Below the pieces are notes generated by a model. The model was not told the origin of the DNA. It saw only the letters and a program-made list of their open reading frames with translations, and did no database searches. A DNA stretch of 64,000 bases, from assembly GCF_024346315.1 (NCBI RefSeq), contig NZ_JAGQCS010000009.1:1-64000 (forward strand). The letters run 5' to 3'. The DNA comes from Cyanobium sp. ATX 6F1 (GTDB lineage: Bacteria > Cyanobacteriota > Cyanobacteriia > PCC-6307 > Cyanobiaceae). How positions within the stretch are numbered: the stretch's first letter is position 1; each line of letters begins with the position of its first letter. This document shows, piece by piece, positions 50,014-59,463 of this stretch. A program made the translations under genes and the position numbers.

Positions 50014-50087
50014 CCCTCGCCGTTTCAGGGGCCGAAGGCCATGCTCCGGCGCTTGATCGATGGCCCACTGGATCGTCCGCTCGTGGA

Positions 50088-51266
50088 TCAAACCCCGACG
50101 CTTTCGGCAACAGGTGATGGCTCCTCCATGGAGAGCTGAATGCCATCGCCGCCCTGATCGGTTTTGTTGAGATCAGCCACCGGTGTGCCACACACGGAAC
50201 AGGGGCGCATTGGATAACTGTTGAAGGGAAAACGCGGCGGCAGAAAGGGCACGATGCCGCGCTCGCGATCGAAGCGAATCATGCCGATCGTGCCGTCGTG
50301 GGCCACCACCAGGGCGGTGCGGCCCAGCTGCCGCTGGCTACGCGCCCAGCTGCCGTCGTTGTAGGTGGTGATGTGGCAGGGCGCTGCCGGATCACCCGGT
50401 GAAGCGGGGGGCGATTCGAAGCCGGTGACCTCGGGGATGTGGGTGTGGCCGTTGATCAGCCCATGGAGCTGCTGGCCGGCGCGGTTCTCCCGGAACAGGT
50501 GCTGGGTCATCAGCCGCTTGTGCACGCGGTCATGGCCGGTGCGGGTCTTGATCGCCCGCTCGAGGGCGAAGGCCAGCGAAAACTCCGACGACTCCAGCCC
50601 CCTTGCCGCCGGTACCGGCCAGTCCCAGGGCTGAGCCAGCAGCTCCACAGCACTCTCAAGAATCGCCTCCGGATTCCAGCTGGCCAAAGGCGCACTGGGC
50701 CGTAGGGCCTCAGCGGCGGAGCGGAACAGGCCGATCAACTGGCTGTAGTGCTCCGTGAGGCGTGTGAGCTGAGAGGCCAGGCTCTGGTGGAAATGGATCA
50801 CTCCGTCGTATTCGTCGCCATGGCGCACCAGCAGGCGCCGGCCATCCGGGGTGGTGTAGAGATCCTCGCGGCGAATGGCGAAGAACTCAGTTTCCAGACC
50901 GGTGTACTTGCGCAGATAAGCGTCGTGGTTGCCGGGCACATAAACCACCTTCACGCCTGAGCGGCTGAGATCACGGAGATCGCGAAGCACCTGCAGGTGG
51001 GTGTGGCGCAGCAGTTTGCGGCTGCCGAAGACGCCCTTCTCGAGCGGATCAACAGAGCCGGCTTGAAAAGCCCGATCGACGCTGGCCGCCAGGAAGGATT
51101 CACTGACGTTGGCATTGATGCGAATCGCCTCCAGGTCGATGACATCGCCCACCAGATAGAGCACCTGGGGGCGAATCAAGGCCAGAAAGCGACTCAGCTC
51201 CTTGGCCTCGCACTGATTCGATCCCAGATGCAGGTCGGAGATGAACAGGGCGGCACAATCGAGCAC
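50088..51266 (-). CDS. Calcineurin-like metallophosphoesterase (LpxH-like)
   Basis: 392 residues from GTG 51266. The metal-binding motifs are FISDLHLGS, LVGDVIDL, VPGNHDAYL, RHGDEYD and NGHTHIPE. The N-terminal part resembles UDP-2,3-diacylglucosamine diphosphatase, but the protein is longer than LpxH (about 240 residues), with a helical insert, and a C-terminal CSVCGTP segment may bind metal. Substrate uncertain. Confidence 0.88.
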   Translation of the reverse strand: MLDCAALFISDLHLGSNQCEAKELSRFLALIRPQVLYLVGDVIDLEAIRINANVSESFLAASVDRAFQAGSVDPLEKGVFGSRKLLRHTHLQVLRDLRDLSRSGVKVVYVPGNHDAYLRKYTGLETEFFAIRREDLYTTPDGRRLLVRHGDEYDGVIHFHQSLASQLTRLTEHYSQLIGLFRSAAEALRPSAPLASWNPEAILESAVELLAQPWDWPVPAARGLESSEFSLAFALERAIKTRTGHDRVHKRLMTQHLFRENRAGQQLHGLINGHTHIPEVTGFESPPASPGDPAAPCHITTYNDGSWARSQRQLGRTALVVAHDGTIGMIRFDRERGIVPFLPPRFPFNSYPMRPCSVCGTPVADLNKTDQGGDGIQLSMEEPSPVAESVGV

Positions 51267-51328
51267 GACAGATCACCGCTTGGTTGTTCACCTTCCCTTA
51301 ACCTTGAAAGGCCTCAGGCGCGCGGAAC

Positions 51329-52402
51329 TTAGGCCCTGCCGTACAACGATCGCAACCCCTCTTCACTGGCCGGCGCCACACCGCGCTCGGTGATCAGGGC
51401 CGTCACCAGCCGCGCCGGGGTGACATCGAAGGCGGGGTTGAAGGCGCCGCTGCCCTCGGGCGTGAGCGAAAGAGTGCCGATGTGGGTCACCTCGCGGGCG
51501 GAGCGGGCCTCGATCGGGATCTCGGCCACGCCGTCGTCGATCGTCCAGTCGATGGTGGAGGCGGGCAGGGCCACGTAGAAGGGCACGCCGTTATCGAAGG
51601 CTGCCAGGGCCTTGAGGTAGGTGCCGATCTTGTTGCAGACATCCCCCGTGCGGGTGGTGCGGTCGGTGCCGACGATCACCGCATCCACCAGGCCGTGCTG
51701 CATCAGGTGGCCGCCGGCGTTGTCGACGATCACGGTGTGGGGCACACCCTCGCGGCCCAGCTCAAAGGCGGTGAGGCTGGCGCCCTGGTTGCGCGGACGC
51801 GTTTCATCCACCCACACATGAATCGGGATCCCGGCCCGGTGGGCCTTGTAGATCGGCGCCAGGGCGGTGCCCCAATCCACCGTGGCCAGCCAGCCGGCAT
51901 TGCAGTGGGTGAGCACGTTCAGGGGTTCCCCCTGGCGTTCGGCCGGGCGGGCGGCGGCGATCGCCTGGAAGATCGCGAGCCCGTGGTCGCCGATCGCCTC
52001 GCACATGGCGACGTCTTCATCAGCGATGGTGGCGGCCTCCAGCGCAGCGGCGGCGGCCCGCTGGGTAGGCGGGAGCGGCGCCACCCGATCACGCACCCGC
52101 TCCAGGGCCCAGAGGAGGTTGATGGCCGTTGGACGGGTGGCGTTGAGCTGCTCGAAGGCAGCGGCGAGCGAGGCATCGCCTGGATCCGCCTGCAGGGCCA
52201 GCATCAGGCCATAGGCGCCGGTGACCCCGATCAGCGGTGCACCGCGCACCACCATGGTGGCAATAGCCTCGGCGGCCTGATCGAGCGTGGCGAGCGAACG
52301 GGTTTCGAAGCGGTGGGGCAGCTGGGTCTGATCGATCACCCCCACCGAGCAACCGCCCTGCTCCAGCCAGATCGTGCGCCAGGCCTTGCCGTCGATGTTC
52401 AT
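51329..52402 (-). CDS. mtnA: S-methyl-5-thioribose-1-phosphate isomerase
   Basis: 357 residues. The family blocks are present: [34 protein letters not shown] with the catalytic Cys, VIVGTDRT with the catalytic Asp, and [12 protein letters not shown]. It converts methylthioribose-1-phosphate to methylthioribulose-1-phosphate in methionine salvage and can act on 5-deoxyribose-1-phosphate. No other mtn gene is seen in the window. Confidence 0.94.
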   Translation of the reverse strand: MNIDGKAWRTIWLEQGGCSVGVIDQTQLPHRFETRSLATLDQAAEAIATMVVRGAPLIGVTGAYGLMLALQADPGDASLAAAFEQLNATRPTAINLLWALERVRDRVAPLPPTQRAAAAALEAATIADEDVAMCEAIGDHGLAIFQAIAAARPAERQGEPLNVLTHCNAGWLATVDWGTALAPIYKAHRAGIPIHVWVDETRPRNQGASLTAFELGREGVPHTVIVDNAGGHLMQHGLVDAVIVGTDRTTRTGDVCNKIGTYLKALAAFDNGVPFYVALPASTIDWTIDDGVAEIPIEARSAREVTHIGTLSLTPEGSGAFNPAFDVTPARLVTALITERGVAPASEEGLRSLYGRA

Positions 52403-52495
52403 GGTGGAAGAAGGGGAGCGTGACGATCATCCCAAGCCGCTGGAGGGCTCACTTCAGCAGACCTATCTTCTGCCAAACGCGCCAACCTTCCCGTC

Positions 52496-52867
52496 ATGGC
52501 CACCAATCCCATCACCTGGTTCGAGATCAACGTGTCTGACATGGAGCGGGCCAAAGCGTTCTATGGGGCCGTGTTCCAGGTGGAGTTCGAGGACCTCTCG
52601 AATCCGGGCATGGCCTATTGGTGCTTCCCGATGGACGACACAAAGGCAGGGGCTGGCGGCGCGCTGATGCAGATGGAGGGCTGTGAGCCCGGCAAGGGCG
52701 GCACGATGGTGTATTTCAGCTGTGGGGATTGCGCGGTGGAGGAAAGTCGCGTGGTGCCAGCGGGCGGCCAAGTGTGCCGAGCGAAAATGGCCATCGGCGA
52801 GTTCGGCTTCATCTCGGTGGTGCTCGACACGGAAGGCAACCCCATCGGCCTGCACTCACTCGCCTGA
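52496..52867 (+). CDS. VOC family (glyoxalase/bleomycin-resistance fold) protein
   Basis: 123 residues. NPITWFEINVSDMERAKAFYGAVFQVEFED and the second beta-alpha unit EFGFISVVLDTEGNPIGLHS show the vicinal-oxygen-chelate fold. It is divergent from mtnA, 93 bp away. Substrate unknown. Confidence 0.85.
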   Translation: MATNPITWFEINVSDMERAKAFYGAVFQVEFEDLSNPGMAYWCFPMDDTKAGAGGALMQMEGCEPGKGGTMVYFSCGDCAVEESRVVPAGGQVCRAKMAIGEFGFISVVLDTEGNPIGLHSLA

Positions 52868-52897
52868 GGGCTGGCCTGACTCGGAGCCGTTCCAGCT

Positions 52898-54187
52898 TCA
52901 GCTGTGCTCCCGCAGAAAGCCGATGGTGCCCTGGAGTTCCTCGGCGAAGCGGTCGATTTCCTCAGGCTTGGTGGTGAATCCCAGGCTGGCCCGGGCCGAT
53001 CCGGCCAGGCCGTAGTGGCGGTGCAGGGGCTGGGTGCAGTGGTGGCCGCTGCGAATGCAGATGCCCGCGGAATCCAGCAGGGCGGCGATGTCGTTGGCGT
53101 GCAGGCCCTCCACCGTGAACGCCGCCAGGGCGGCGCGATCCGGTTGTTGCTCGGGCGTGGGGCCGAGGATCCGCACCCCCTCGATCGCCTGCAACCTTGC
53201 AAACAGCTGACGGGTGAGCTGTTGCTCCCAGGCGTGGATGCGCTCGAGCCCCAGGCCGCGTAGATAGTCGAGGGCCACACCCATGCCGATCGCCTCACCG
53301 ATGGCCGGTGTGCCCGCCTCGAACTTGTGCGGCAGCGACGCCCAGGTGCTGGAGCCCAGCTGCACCTCCTCGATCATCTCGCCGCCCCCCAGGAAAGGGG
53401 GCATCGCCTCCAGCAGTGCCTCGCGTCCCCACAAAAAGCCCATGCCCGTGGGCCCGCACAGCTTGTGGGAGGAGCCCACCAGGAAATCGGCGCCGAGATC
53501 GGCCACGTTCAGCGGCAGGTGGGGGAGGCTCTGGCAGGCATCCACCAGCACCAACGCACCGGCGGCGTGGGCCAGGCGGGTGATCTCGGCGATCGGGTTG
53601 AGGCAGCCGAGGGTGTTGCTCACCTGCACCAGGCTCACCAGCCTCGTGCGCTCCCCCAGTTGGGCCTTGAAGTCGTCGAGATCCAGCTCCCCGGTGGGGG
53701 TGAGCCCCACATGGCGCAGCACGGCGCCCGTGCGGGCCGCCAGCAGCTGCCAGGGCACCAGGTTGCTGTGGTGCTCCATCACCGACAGCAGAATCTCATC
53801 GCCGGGGCGGATGTTGACGTCGCCCCAGCTGCGGGCCACCAGGTTGATCGCCTCGGTGGCGTTGCGGGTGAAGACGATCTCGTGGGGGCTGGCGGCACCG
53901 ATGAAGGCCGCCGTCTTGGTGCGTGCCGCCTCGAAGGCTTCGGTGGCACGGCCACTCAGTTGGTGGGCGCCGCGGTGCACGTTGGCGTTGTCATGGCCGT
54001 AGTAGTGCTGCAGGGCCTGGAGCACCTGACGGGGCTTCTGGCTGGTGGCGGCGTAATCGAGATAGATCAGCGGCTCCCCCAGGCAGGCCACCTGATCGAG
54101 CAGCGGGAAATCCGGACGCGTCAGCAAGGCCAGGTTCTCGGCCGGCTCGATCGCGGGGATCAGCGGTGGGAGGGCCAGGCTGGTCAT
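52898..54187 (-). CDS. sufS: Cysteine desulfurase SufS
   Basis: 429 residues. The PLP lysine is in GSSHKLCGPTGMGFLWG and the catalytic Cys in IRSGHHCTQPL, the group II (SufS) form. YLDYAATSQKPRQVL and ATEAINLVARSW are family motifs. It takes sulfur from cysteine for the SufBCD scaffold. It overlaps sufD by 4 bp and ends the suf operon. Confidence 0.96.
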   Translation of the reverse strand: MTSLALPPLIPAIEPAENLALLTRPDFPLLDQVACLGEPLIYLDYAATSQKPRQVLQALQHYYGHDNANVHRGAHQLSGRATEAFEAARTKTAAFIGAASPHEIVFTRNATEAINLVARSWGDVNIRPGDEILLSVMEHHSNLVPWQLLAARTGAVLRHVGLTPTGELDLDDFKAQLGERTRLVSLVQVSNTLGCLNPIAEITRLAHAAGALVLVDACQSLPHLPLNVADLGADFLVGSSHKLCGPTGMGFLWGREALLEAMPPFLGGGEMIEEVQLGSSTWASLPHKFEAGTPAIGEAIGMGVALDYLRGLGLERIHAWEQQLTRQLFARLQAIEGVRILGPTPEQQPDRAALAAFTVEGLHANDIAALLDSAGICIRSGHHCTQPLHRHYGLAGSARASLGFTTKPEEIDRFAEELQGTIGFLREHS

Positions 54188-55449
54188 GGCCGCCGCTCCG
54201 GAGCGCTCAAAGCAGAGCCCGGCTGCAGCACCCTCGCCAGGGGCTCCCAGACGGCGGCGGCCGCGGGAAGACCCTTGAGCACTTCGGCGCAGAAGCCGCG
54301 CTTGAGCAGGCTGGCGGCGAGCTCGGCGTCGATGCCTCGGCTCTGCAAATAAAAGAGCTCATCGAGCTGCAGCCGGCTCACGGTGGCGCCATGGGCGCAG
54401 CGCACGTCGTCGGCGACGATCTCCAGCTCGGGCTTGGTGTCGATCCGGGCCAGGTTGGAGAGCAGCAGGTTGCGGCTCAGCTGGGCGGCGTTGGTGCGCT
54501 GGGCCGCCCGGGGCACGCGCACGGCACCATTGAAAATGCTGCGGCCGTGGTCATCGGCGATCGCCTTGTGCAGCTGCTCGAGGCTGCCATCGGGCCCCTC
54601 GAAGCGCACCCAGGCGTGGGTGTCCGCCACCTGATGCTGCTCCGCCAGCTGCAGGCCCGCCAGCTGGGTGTGGGCCGCGCCGCTCACCTGGCTGATGCGG
54701 GGCTCCAGGCGCGAGAGCGCCCAGCCGCGGGAGGCACTGGTGAACTGATAGCGGCTCTGGGGTTCCTGCTCCACGGCCAGATGGGCCAGCAGGCTGGCCG
54801 GGGCCTCCCCGAAGGCCAGCAGACCGTGGTTGACCGCGGCCTTACGGCCCAGATGCAACTCAAGAATCAGGCTGGTGAGGCTGGCGGCCGAGCCCAGCAG
54901 CACCTGGGTGAGCTCCAGCTGGGCCTTCTCCTCCACCAGCAGCAGCACGCGCAGGGGGAGCACCGCCTGTTCGTTGCAAGCAGCACTGACGAGTTCCAGT
55001 TGAACGGGCTCACGCCCGCTCACGCGCAGGGCCAGGCAATCGCCGGCGCTGGCGTGGTTGAAGGCCACGGGCCAGTGGTGCTCGGCGCCGACGGCCGCCA
55101 GGGTGTGGCCCAGAGCCTGGCTCAGCTCCAACGGCGCCAGGGGGCGCAGGCCGGGCGGCAGTTCAACCCCAGCGAGGGGATCGCCGCGGCCATCGAGCCA
55201 GAGGCGCGTGACCCCAGGGGCCACCGGGGGCAGGTCGACGGGAACCGGCGTGGCGCCGGCATCCCAACGGGGAGCCAGGGCCGTCAGCGCCCCCAGATCG
55301 GTGAAGCGCCAATCCTCCTGCTGCCGGCGGGGCAGGGGCAGGGCCGCCAGGGCCGCGCGACCCCGCCGCTGCACCTCCGCCAACGCACCGGCTGCGGGCG
55401 GCAGTTCCTGAAGCAGGCGCCCACTCCAGGTCTCGGTCGCCAGCGCCAT
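54184..55449 (-). CDS. sufD: Fe-S cluster assembly protein SufD
   Basis: 421 residues. C-terminal SufBD core ([55 protein letters not shown]). It forms the SufBC2D complex with SufB and SufC. It starts 2 bp after sufC and overlaps sufS. Confidence 0.95.
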   Translation of the reverse strand: MALATETWSGRLLQELPPAAGALAEVQRRGRAALAALPLPRRQQEDWRFTDLGALTALAPRWDAGATPVPVDLPPVAPGVTRLWLDGRGDPLAGVELPPGLRPLAPLELSQALGHTLAAVGAEHHWPVAFNHASAGDCLALRVSGREPVQLELVSAACNEQAVLPLRVLLLVEEKAQLELTQVLLGSAASLTSLILELHLGRKAAVNHGLLAFGEAPASLLAHLAVEQEPQSRYQFTSASRGWALSRLEPRISQVSGAAHTQLAGLQLAEQHQVADTHAWVRFEGPDGSLEQLHKAIADDHGRSIFNGAVRVPRAAQRTNAAQLSRNLLLSNLARIDTKPELEIVADDVRCAHGATVSRLQLDELFYLQSRGIDAELAASLLKRGFCAEVLKGLPAAAAVWEPLARVLQPGSALSAPERRP

Positions 55450-55451
55450 GG

Positions 55452-56270
55452 TCAGGCCACCTCCAAGGGTGTGCGGACGTTCTCGGAAAGCTCCAGGGCC
55501 GCCAGCTCTTCATCGACCCAGTCGTAGCCGCGCTCCTCGAGTTCCAGGGCCAGCTCCTTGCCGCCCGTGCGCAGGATGCGGCCCGCCGCCATGACGTGCA
55601 CATAATCGGGGGTGATCACATCCAGCAGACGCTGGTAGTGGGTGATCAGCAGGGTGGCGTTGTCGGCACTGGCCAGGTGGTTGACGCCGCCAGCCACGAT
55701 GCGCAGGGCATCGATGTCGAGGCCGGAATCGGTTTCATCGAGAATCGCCACCAGCGGCTCCAGCAGCGCCATCTGCAGGATCTCGTTGCGTTTCTTCTCG
55801 CCGCCGGAGAAACCTTCGTTCACCGAGCGCTCCAGGAAGGCAGGATCCATCTGCACCACCTTGAGGCGCTCCTGCACCAGATCCTCGAAGGCAAAGGTGT
55901 CGAGTTCCTCCTGGCCCTGCTCCATGCGGCGGGCGTTGGTCGCCACCCGCAGGAACTCCAGGTTGCTCACCCCGGGGATCTCCACCGGGTACTGGAACCC
56001 CAGGAAGACGCCGATACGGGCCCGCTGTTCGGGACTGAGCGCCAGCAGATCCTCTCCGCGGTAGAGCACCGAACCACTGGTCACTTGGTAGGAGGGATGG
56101 CCCGCCAGCACCTTGGAGAGGGTGCTCTTGCCGCTGCCGTTGCGCCCCATCACCGCATGGATTTCGCCGGCGCGGATCTCAAGGTTCACGCCCTTGAGGA
56201 TCGGCTGATCCTCCACGCGGGCGTGGAGGTCCTTGATCTGGAGCAGAAGTTCGGCGTCGGGACGGATCAC
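55452..56270 (-). CDS. sufC: Fe-S cluster assembly ATPase SufC
   Basis: 272 residues from GTG 56270. Walker [10 protein letters not shown], signature [11 protein letters not shown] and Walker [13 protein letters not shown] are intact. SufC drives conformational changes of SufB-SufD. A longer upstream reading frame exists but lacks SufC similarity, so the GTG is chosen. Confidence 0.95.
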   Translation of the reverse strand: MIRPDAELLLQIKDLHARVEDQPILKGVNLEIRAGEIHAVMGRNGSGKSTLSKVLAGHPSYQVTSGSVLYRGEDLLALSPEQRARIGVFLGFQYPVEIPGVSNLEFLRVATNARRMEQGQEELDTFAFEDLVQERLKVVQMDPAFLERSVNEGFSGGEKKRNEILQMALLEPLVAILDETDSGLDIDALRIVAGGVNHLASADNATLLITHYQRLLDVITPDYVHVMAAGRILRTGGKELALELEERGYDWVDEELAALELSENVRTPLEVA

Positions 56271-56326
56271 AGGGCCTGGGGTTGGGGCAGGGCGGAAAGA
56301 AAGGAAGAAGGCAGAGCTGGTGGGGG

Positions 56327-57769
56327 TCAGCCCACCGAACCCTCGAGTTTGAGGGCCAGGAGCTTGTCGGCTTCGGCGGCGAACTCCATCGGCAGCTGGT
56401 TGAACACATCGCGGCAGAAGCCGCTGACCATCATCGACACCGCCTCCTCGAAGCCAATGCCCCGGCTCTGCAGATAGAAGAGCTGGTCTTCGGAGATCCG
56501 GCAGGTGCTGGCCTCGTGCTCGATCGCGGCGTCGGGCTGCTGGGAGCGGATGTAGGGGTAGGTGTTGGCGGCGGCCTGGTCGCCGATCAGCATCGAATCG
56601 CACTGACTGAAATTGCGACCCCCAACCGCCTTGGGCCCCATCTGCACCAGACCCCGGTAGCTGTTGGAGGAATGACCGGCACTGATGCCCTTGCTCACGA
56701 TCGTGGAGCGTGTGCGCGGACCCACGTGGATCATCTTGGTGCCGGTGTCCGCCTGTTGGCGGTGGTTGGTGAGGGCCACCGAGTAGAACTCTCCCACCGA
56801 ATCGGCACCCTGCAACACGCAGCTGGGGTACTTCCAGGTGATCGCCGAGCCGGTCTCCACCTGGGTCCAGCTGATGTGGCTGCGGTCGCCGCGGCAGTGG
56901 CCGCGCTTGGTGACGAAGTTGTAGATGCCGCCCACACCGTTCTCATCACCGGCGTACCAGTTCTGCACGGTGGAATACTTGATCGAGGCGTCATCGAGGG
57001 CCACCAACTCCACCACCGCCGCATGCAGCTGATTGGTGTCGAACATCGGTGCGGTGCAGCCCTCGAGGTAGCTCACCGAGGCGCCTTCTTCAGCCACGAT
57101 CAAGGTGCGCTCGAACTGGCCTGTGTCGCCGGAGTTGATGCGGAAGTAGGTGGAGAGTTCCATCGGGCATTCCACCCCCTTGGGGATGAACACGAAGGAT
57201 CCGTCACTGAACACCGCTGAGTTGAGGGCGGCGAAGTAGTTGTCGTTGCCGGGCACCACCGTGCCCAGGTAGCGCTCGATCAGCTCCGGATGCTCCTTCA
57301 CCGCCTCGCTGATCGAGCCGAAGATCACCCCGTGCTCCGCCAGCTTCGCTTTGTAGGTGGTGGCGATCGAAACGCTGTCGAAGACCGCATCCACGGCCAC
57401 ATTGGAGAGGCGCTTCTGCTCGCTCAGCGGAATCCCAAGCTTGTCGAACGTTTCAAGAAGTTTTGGGTCCACCTCATCGAGGCTGGCCTTCTTGTCCTGC
57501 TGCCGGGGGGCCGCATAATAAATGATGTCCTGGTAGTTGATCGGGGGATGGCCCAGGGTCGCCCAGTCGGGCTCCTCCATGCGCAGCCACTGCCGGAAGG
57601 CGCGCAGGCGGAATTCCAGCAGGAACGCCGGCTCCTCTTTTTTAGCTGAGATCCAGCGCACCACGTCCTCACTGAGGCCCTTGGCAATCTTGTCGGTCTC
57701 GATGTCTGTGACGAAGCCGTACTTGTACGGCTGGCTCATCAGATCGCCGACGGATGGAGCGGTGGCCAT
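56327..57769 (-). CDS. sufB: Fe-S cluster assembly scaffold SufB
   Basis: 480 residues from ATG 57769. Conserved blocks include [49 protein letters not shown] and [15 protein letters not shown], with Cys residues used in cluster assembly. It lies 14 bp downstream of ftrC, so the order ftrC-sufB-sufC-sufD-sufS is one probable operon. Confidence 0.95.
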   Translation of the reverse strand: MATAPSVGDLMSQPYKYGFVTDIETDKIAKGLSEDVVRWISAKKEEPAFLLEFRLRAFRQWLRMEEPDWATLGHPPINYQDIIYYAAPRQQDKKASLDEVDPKLLETFDKLGIPLSEQKRLSNVAVDAVFDSVSIATTYKAKLAEHGVIFGSISEAVKEHPELIERYLGTVVPGNDNYFAALNSAVFSDGSFVFIPKGVECPMELSTYFRINSGDTGQFERTLIVAEEGASVSYLEGCTAPMFDTNQLHAAVVELVALDDASIKYSTVQNWYAGDENGVGGIYNFVTKRGHCRGDRSHISWTQVETGSAITWKYPSCVLQGADSVGEFYSVALTNHRQQADTGTKMIHVGPRTRSTIVSKGISAGHSSNSYRGLVQMGPKAVGGRNFSQCDSMLIGDQAAANTYPYIRSQQPDAAIEHEASTCRISEDQLFYLQSRGIGFEEAVSMMVSGFCRDVFNQLPMEFAAEADKLLALKLEGSVG

Positions 57770-57783
57770 GGCGTTGAGGCTCC

Positions 57784-58164
57784 TCAGTCGGAGGTGTGGG
57801 AAAGAATTTCTTCGGTGCTGATGGTCTGGCTCTCGCCGCGGAAGGGGTTGTCCTCGGTGAGGAAGAGCATGCAGTGGCACTCCTTGCGCTCGCGCATCGG
57901 CACGCAGGGGCAATTCCAGAAAGCCTGGGAGACCTCGGCCTGCTTGTCCTCGTAGTGACGGCAGGGGCAGAGCGCACCACCCAGCTGATCCTTGTGGCGG
58001 GCCAGGCCCTCGAGCACCACGGCGGTCACGCCCGGATCGCTGCAGAAATAGGTGCCCGTGCGCTTGGCGTAGGTCTCGGCAAACTTGCGAATCACCTCAA
58101 GGCTCTCACTGGTGGGAGCCGCTGTGCTGCTGGAAGCCGTGCTGCTGGGGGGAGCGTCAGACAT
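57784..58164 (-). CDS. ftrC: Ferredoxin-thioredoxin reductase catalytic (beta) chain
   Basis: 126 residues from ATG 58164. The cluster and redox Cys residues lie in [24 protein letters not shown] and CHCM, as in all FTR beta chains. It passes electrons from ferredoxin to thioredoxin through a 4Fe-4S cluster, so linkage to the suf operon makes sense. Confidence 0.95.
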   Translation of the reverse strand: MSDAPPSSTASSSTAAPTSESLEVIRKFAETYAKRTGTYFCSDPGVTAVVLEGLARHKDQLGGALCPCRHYEDKQAEVSQAFWNCPCVPMRERKECHCMLFLTEDNPFRGESQTISTEEILSHTSD

Positions 58165-58247
58165 GGTTCGGCGGGTCGGTGAGCGGCACCACGGATGAAG
58201 GGATCGCAACTTGAAGGATCCAGGCCGAACAAGGCCGACATCCAATT

Positions 58248-58267
58248 ACGAAACCTTGGAGTTTCGT
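58248..58267 (+). promoter_or_regulatory. Candidate SufR operator 1
   Basis: ACGAAAC and GTTTCGT form a perfect 7-bp dyad with a 6-base spacer. Published SufR sites in Synechocystis follow a CAAC-N6-GTTG dyad; this one keeps the AAC-N6-GTT spacing. It lies 84 bp upstream of ftrC, in the divergent ftrC/sufR region. Confidence 0.5.
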
Positions 58268-58358
58268 TTCTTGGAGCCTAGGGCACCGGATCGGCCGTCG
58301 CGCGGCTTGGCGCCATTGTGACCCGTGCCTGACGCCCACCGAAACCGGATCCACAAAT

Positions 58359-58378
58359 CCTTGCCACGCGTGGCAAGG
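58359..58378 (+). promoter_or_regulatory. Candidate operator 2, 20-bp perfect palindrome
   Basis: CCTTGCCACG is followed directly by its exact complement, 43 bp before the sufR ATG. This is a strong protein-binding dyad without a hairpin loop, likely an operator for sufR autoregulation or another dimeric regulator. Confidence 0.5.
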
Positions 58379-58420
58379 TTGGGCAACGGACCGTTCGCCG
58401 GCGGGACCGCGCGCAATCCG

Positions 58421-59077
58421 ATGAGTTCCTCAACCCAGGCCCCCACCCGTGAGGCGGCCCTCAGCCTGCTCCTGCGGGCGGGCGAAGCCACGGCAGCCCA
58501 ACTGGCCGAGAGCCTGGAGCTGTCGGTTCAGGTGATGCGCCGGCACCTGCGCAGCCTCGAAGAAGACGGTCTGGTGGAAGCCAGTCCCGCCTCCGAAGGC
58601 CCCGGTCGCCCCAGCAACCACTGGCGCCTGACCCCCCAGGGCCACGACCACTTCACCGACGGCAGCGAGCACTTCGCCCTCGGTCTGCTTGGCTCGATCG
58701 CCGCCAGCCTCCCCCCCGGCACCGTGCAGGAGCTGCTGGAGCGTCAGGCCCAGGACAAGGCCCAGCACTACCTCCACCAGATCGGCAGCGGCAGCCTGAC
58801 CACACGGGTGGAGCGCCTGGTGGAGCTGCGGCGCCGGGAGGGCTACGTGGCCGAGTGCCGGCCCGACCCCGAAGGTTCCGGCTGGCTGATGAGCGAATTC
58901 CACTGCTCCGTCTCCCGCATCGCTGAACAGTTCCCCGTGATCTGTGAGCAGGAGCTGGCGCTCATTCGCCACACCTTCCCCGATTGCCGGGTGGAACGGG
59001 TGCACTGGCGCCTGGAGGGCGGCCACTCCTGTGGCTTCCACCTCCAACCCGACAACGGCGTCCTGCCCCAGCCTTGA
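58421..59077 (+). CDS. sufR: Fe-S-sensing transcriptional repressor SufR
   Basis: 218 residues from ATG 58421. An N-terminal winged helix (GEATAAQLAESLELSVQVMRRHLRSLEEDGLVEA) binds DNA. The C-terminal part keeps the cluster-ligand region (MSEFHCSVSRIAEQFPVICEQEL, FPDCRVERVHWRLEGGHSCGF) with its conserved Cys residues. SufR with its cluster represses the divergent suf operon and itself; cluster loss relieves repression. Confidence 0.95.
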   Translation: MSSSTQAPTREAALSLLLRAGEATAAQLAESLELSVQVMRRHLRSLEEDGLVEASPASEGPGRPSNHWRLTPQGHDHFTDGSEHFALGLLGSIAASLPPGTVQELLERQAQDKAQHYLHQIGSGSLTTRVERLVELRRREGYVAECRPDPEGSGWLMSEFHCSVSRIAEQFPVICEQELALIRHTFPDCRVERVHWRLEGGHSCGFHLQPDNGVLPQP

Positions 59078-59463
59078 GCGCCGAAGGGCCGCTCAGCTCA
59101 GATGACCTGACGCTGCTGGAGGGAAGCCTGCTGCCGGCACTGGAACGCCACCACCTGCGCCTGCTGGCCCACTGCCTGCGCTGTCTGCAGCAGATCGGTG
59201 CGGCCCACCAAGGCCCCGTGCCGGCCAGCGAGGCGATCGAAGCCTGGATGGCCGGCGAGCCGCGGTTCCAGAGCGATCCCGACTTCGCCCCGGTGTTCCT
59301 GGAGCAACTGCTGAGCGGCGCCGCCCAGCTGGAGCGGCTGGCCGCCGAGCTGGGTTGTGATCCCCTGGCCCTGGAGTTGAGCCAACTGGTGGCCTGGGCG
59401 CAGGGGCAAGCCCAGACGCGGCTGAGGCAGCTGCCAGCGCCCATCCCCCCTCTAGCCCCATAG
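59074..59463 (+). CDS. Hypothetical protein coupled to sufR
   Basis: 129 residues if started at TTG 59074, which overlaps the sufR stop (TTGA). The protein is helical: LLEGSLLPALERHHLRLLAHCLRCLQQIG, then FAPVFLEQLLSGAAQLERLAAELGCDPLALELSQLVAWAQ. It has no recognised domain. Coupling suggests an iron- or oxidative-stress-related role, which is only inference. The stop overlaps the convergent EamA gene by 12 bp. Confidence 0.65.
   Translation: MSAEGPLSSDDLTLLEGSLLPALERHHLRLLAHCLRCLQQIGAAHQGPVPASEAIEAWMAGEPRFQSDPDFAPVFLEQLLSGAAQLERLAAELGCDPLALELSQLVAWAQGQAQTRLRQLPAPIPPLAP

Noticed and set aside
56271-56603. N-terminal extension of SufC
   Set aside because: The added 111 codons overlap the sufB C-terminus in another frame; SufC similarity starts only at [18 protein letters not shown] after GTG 56270.
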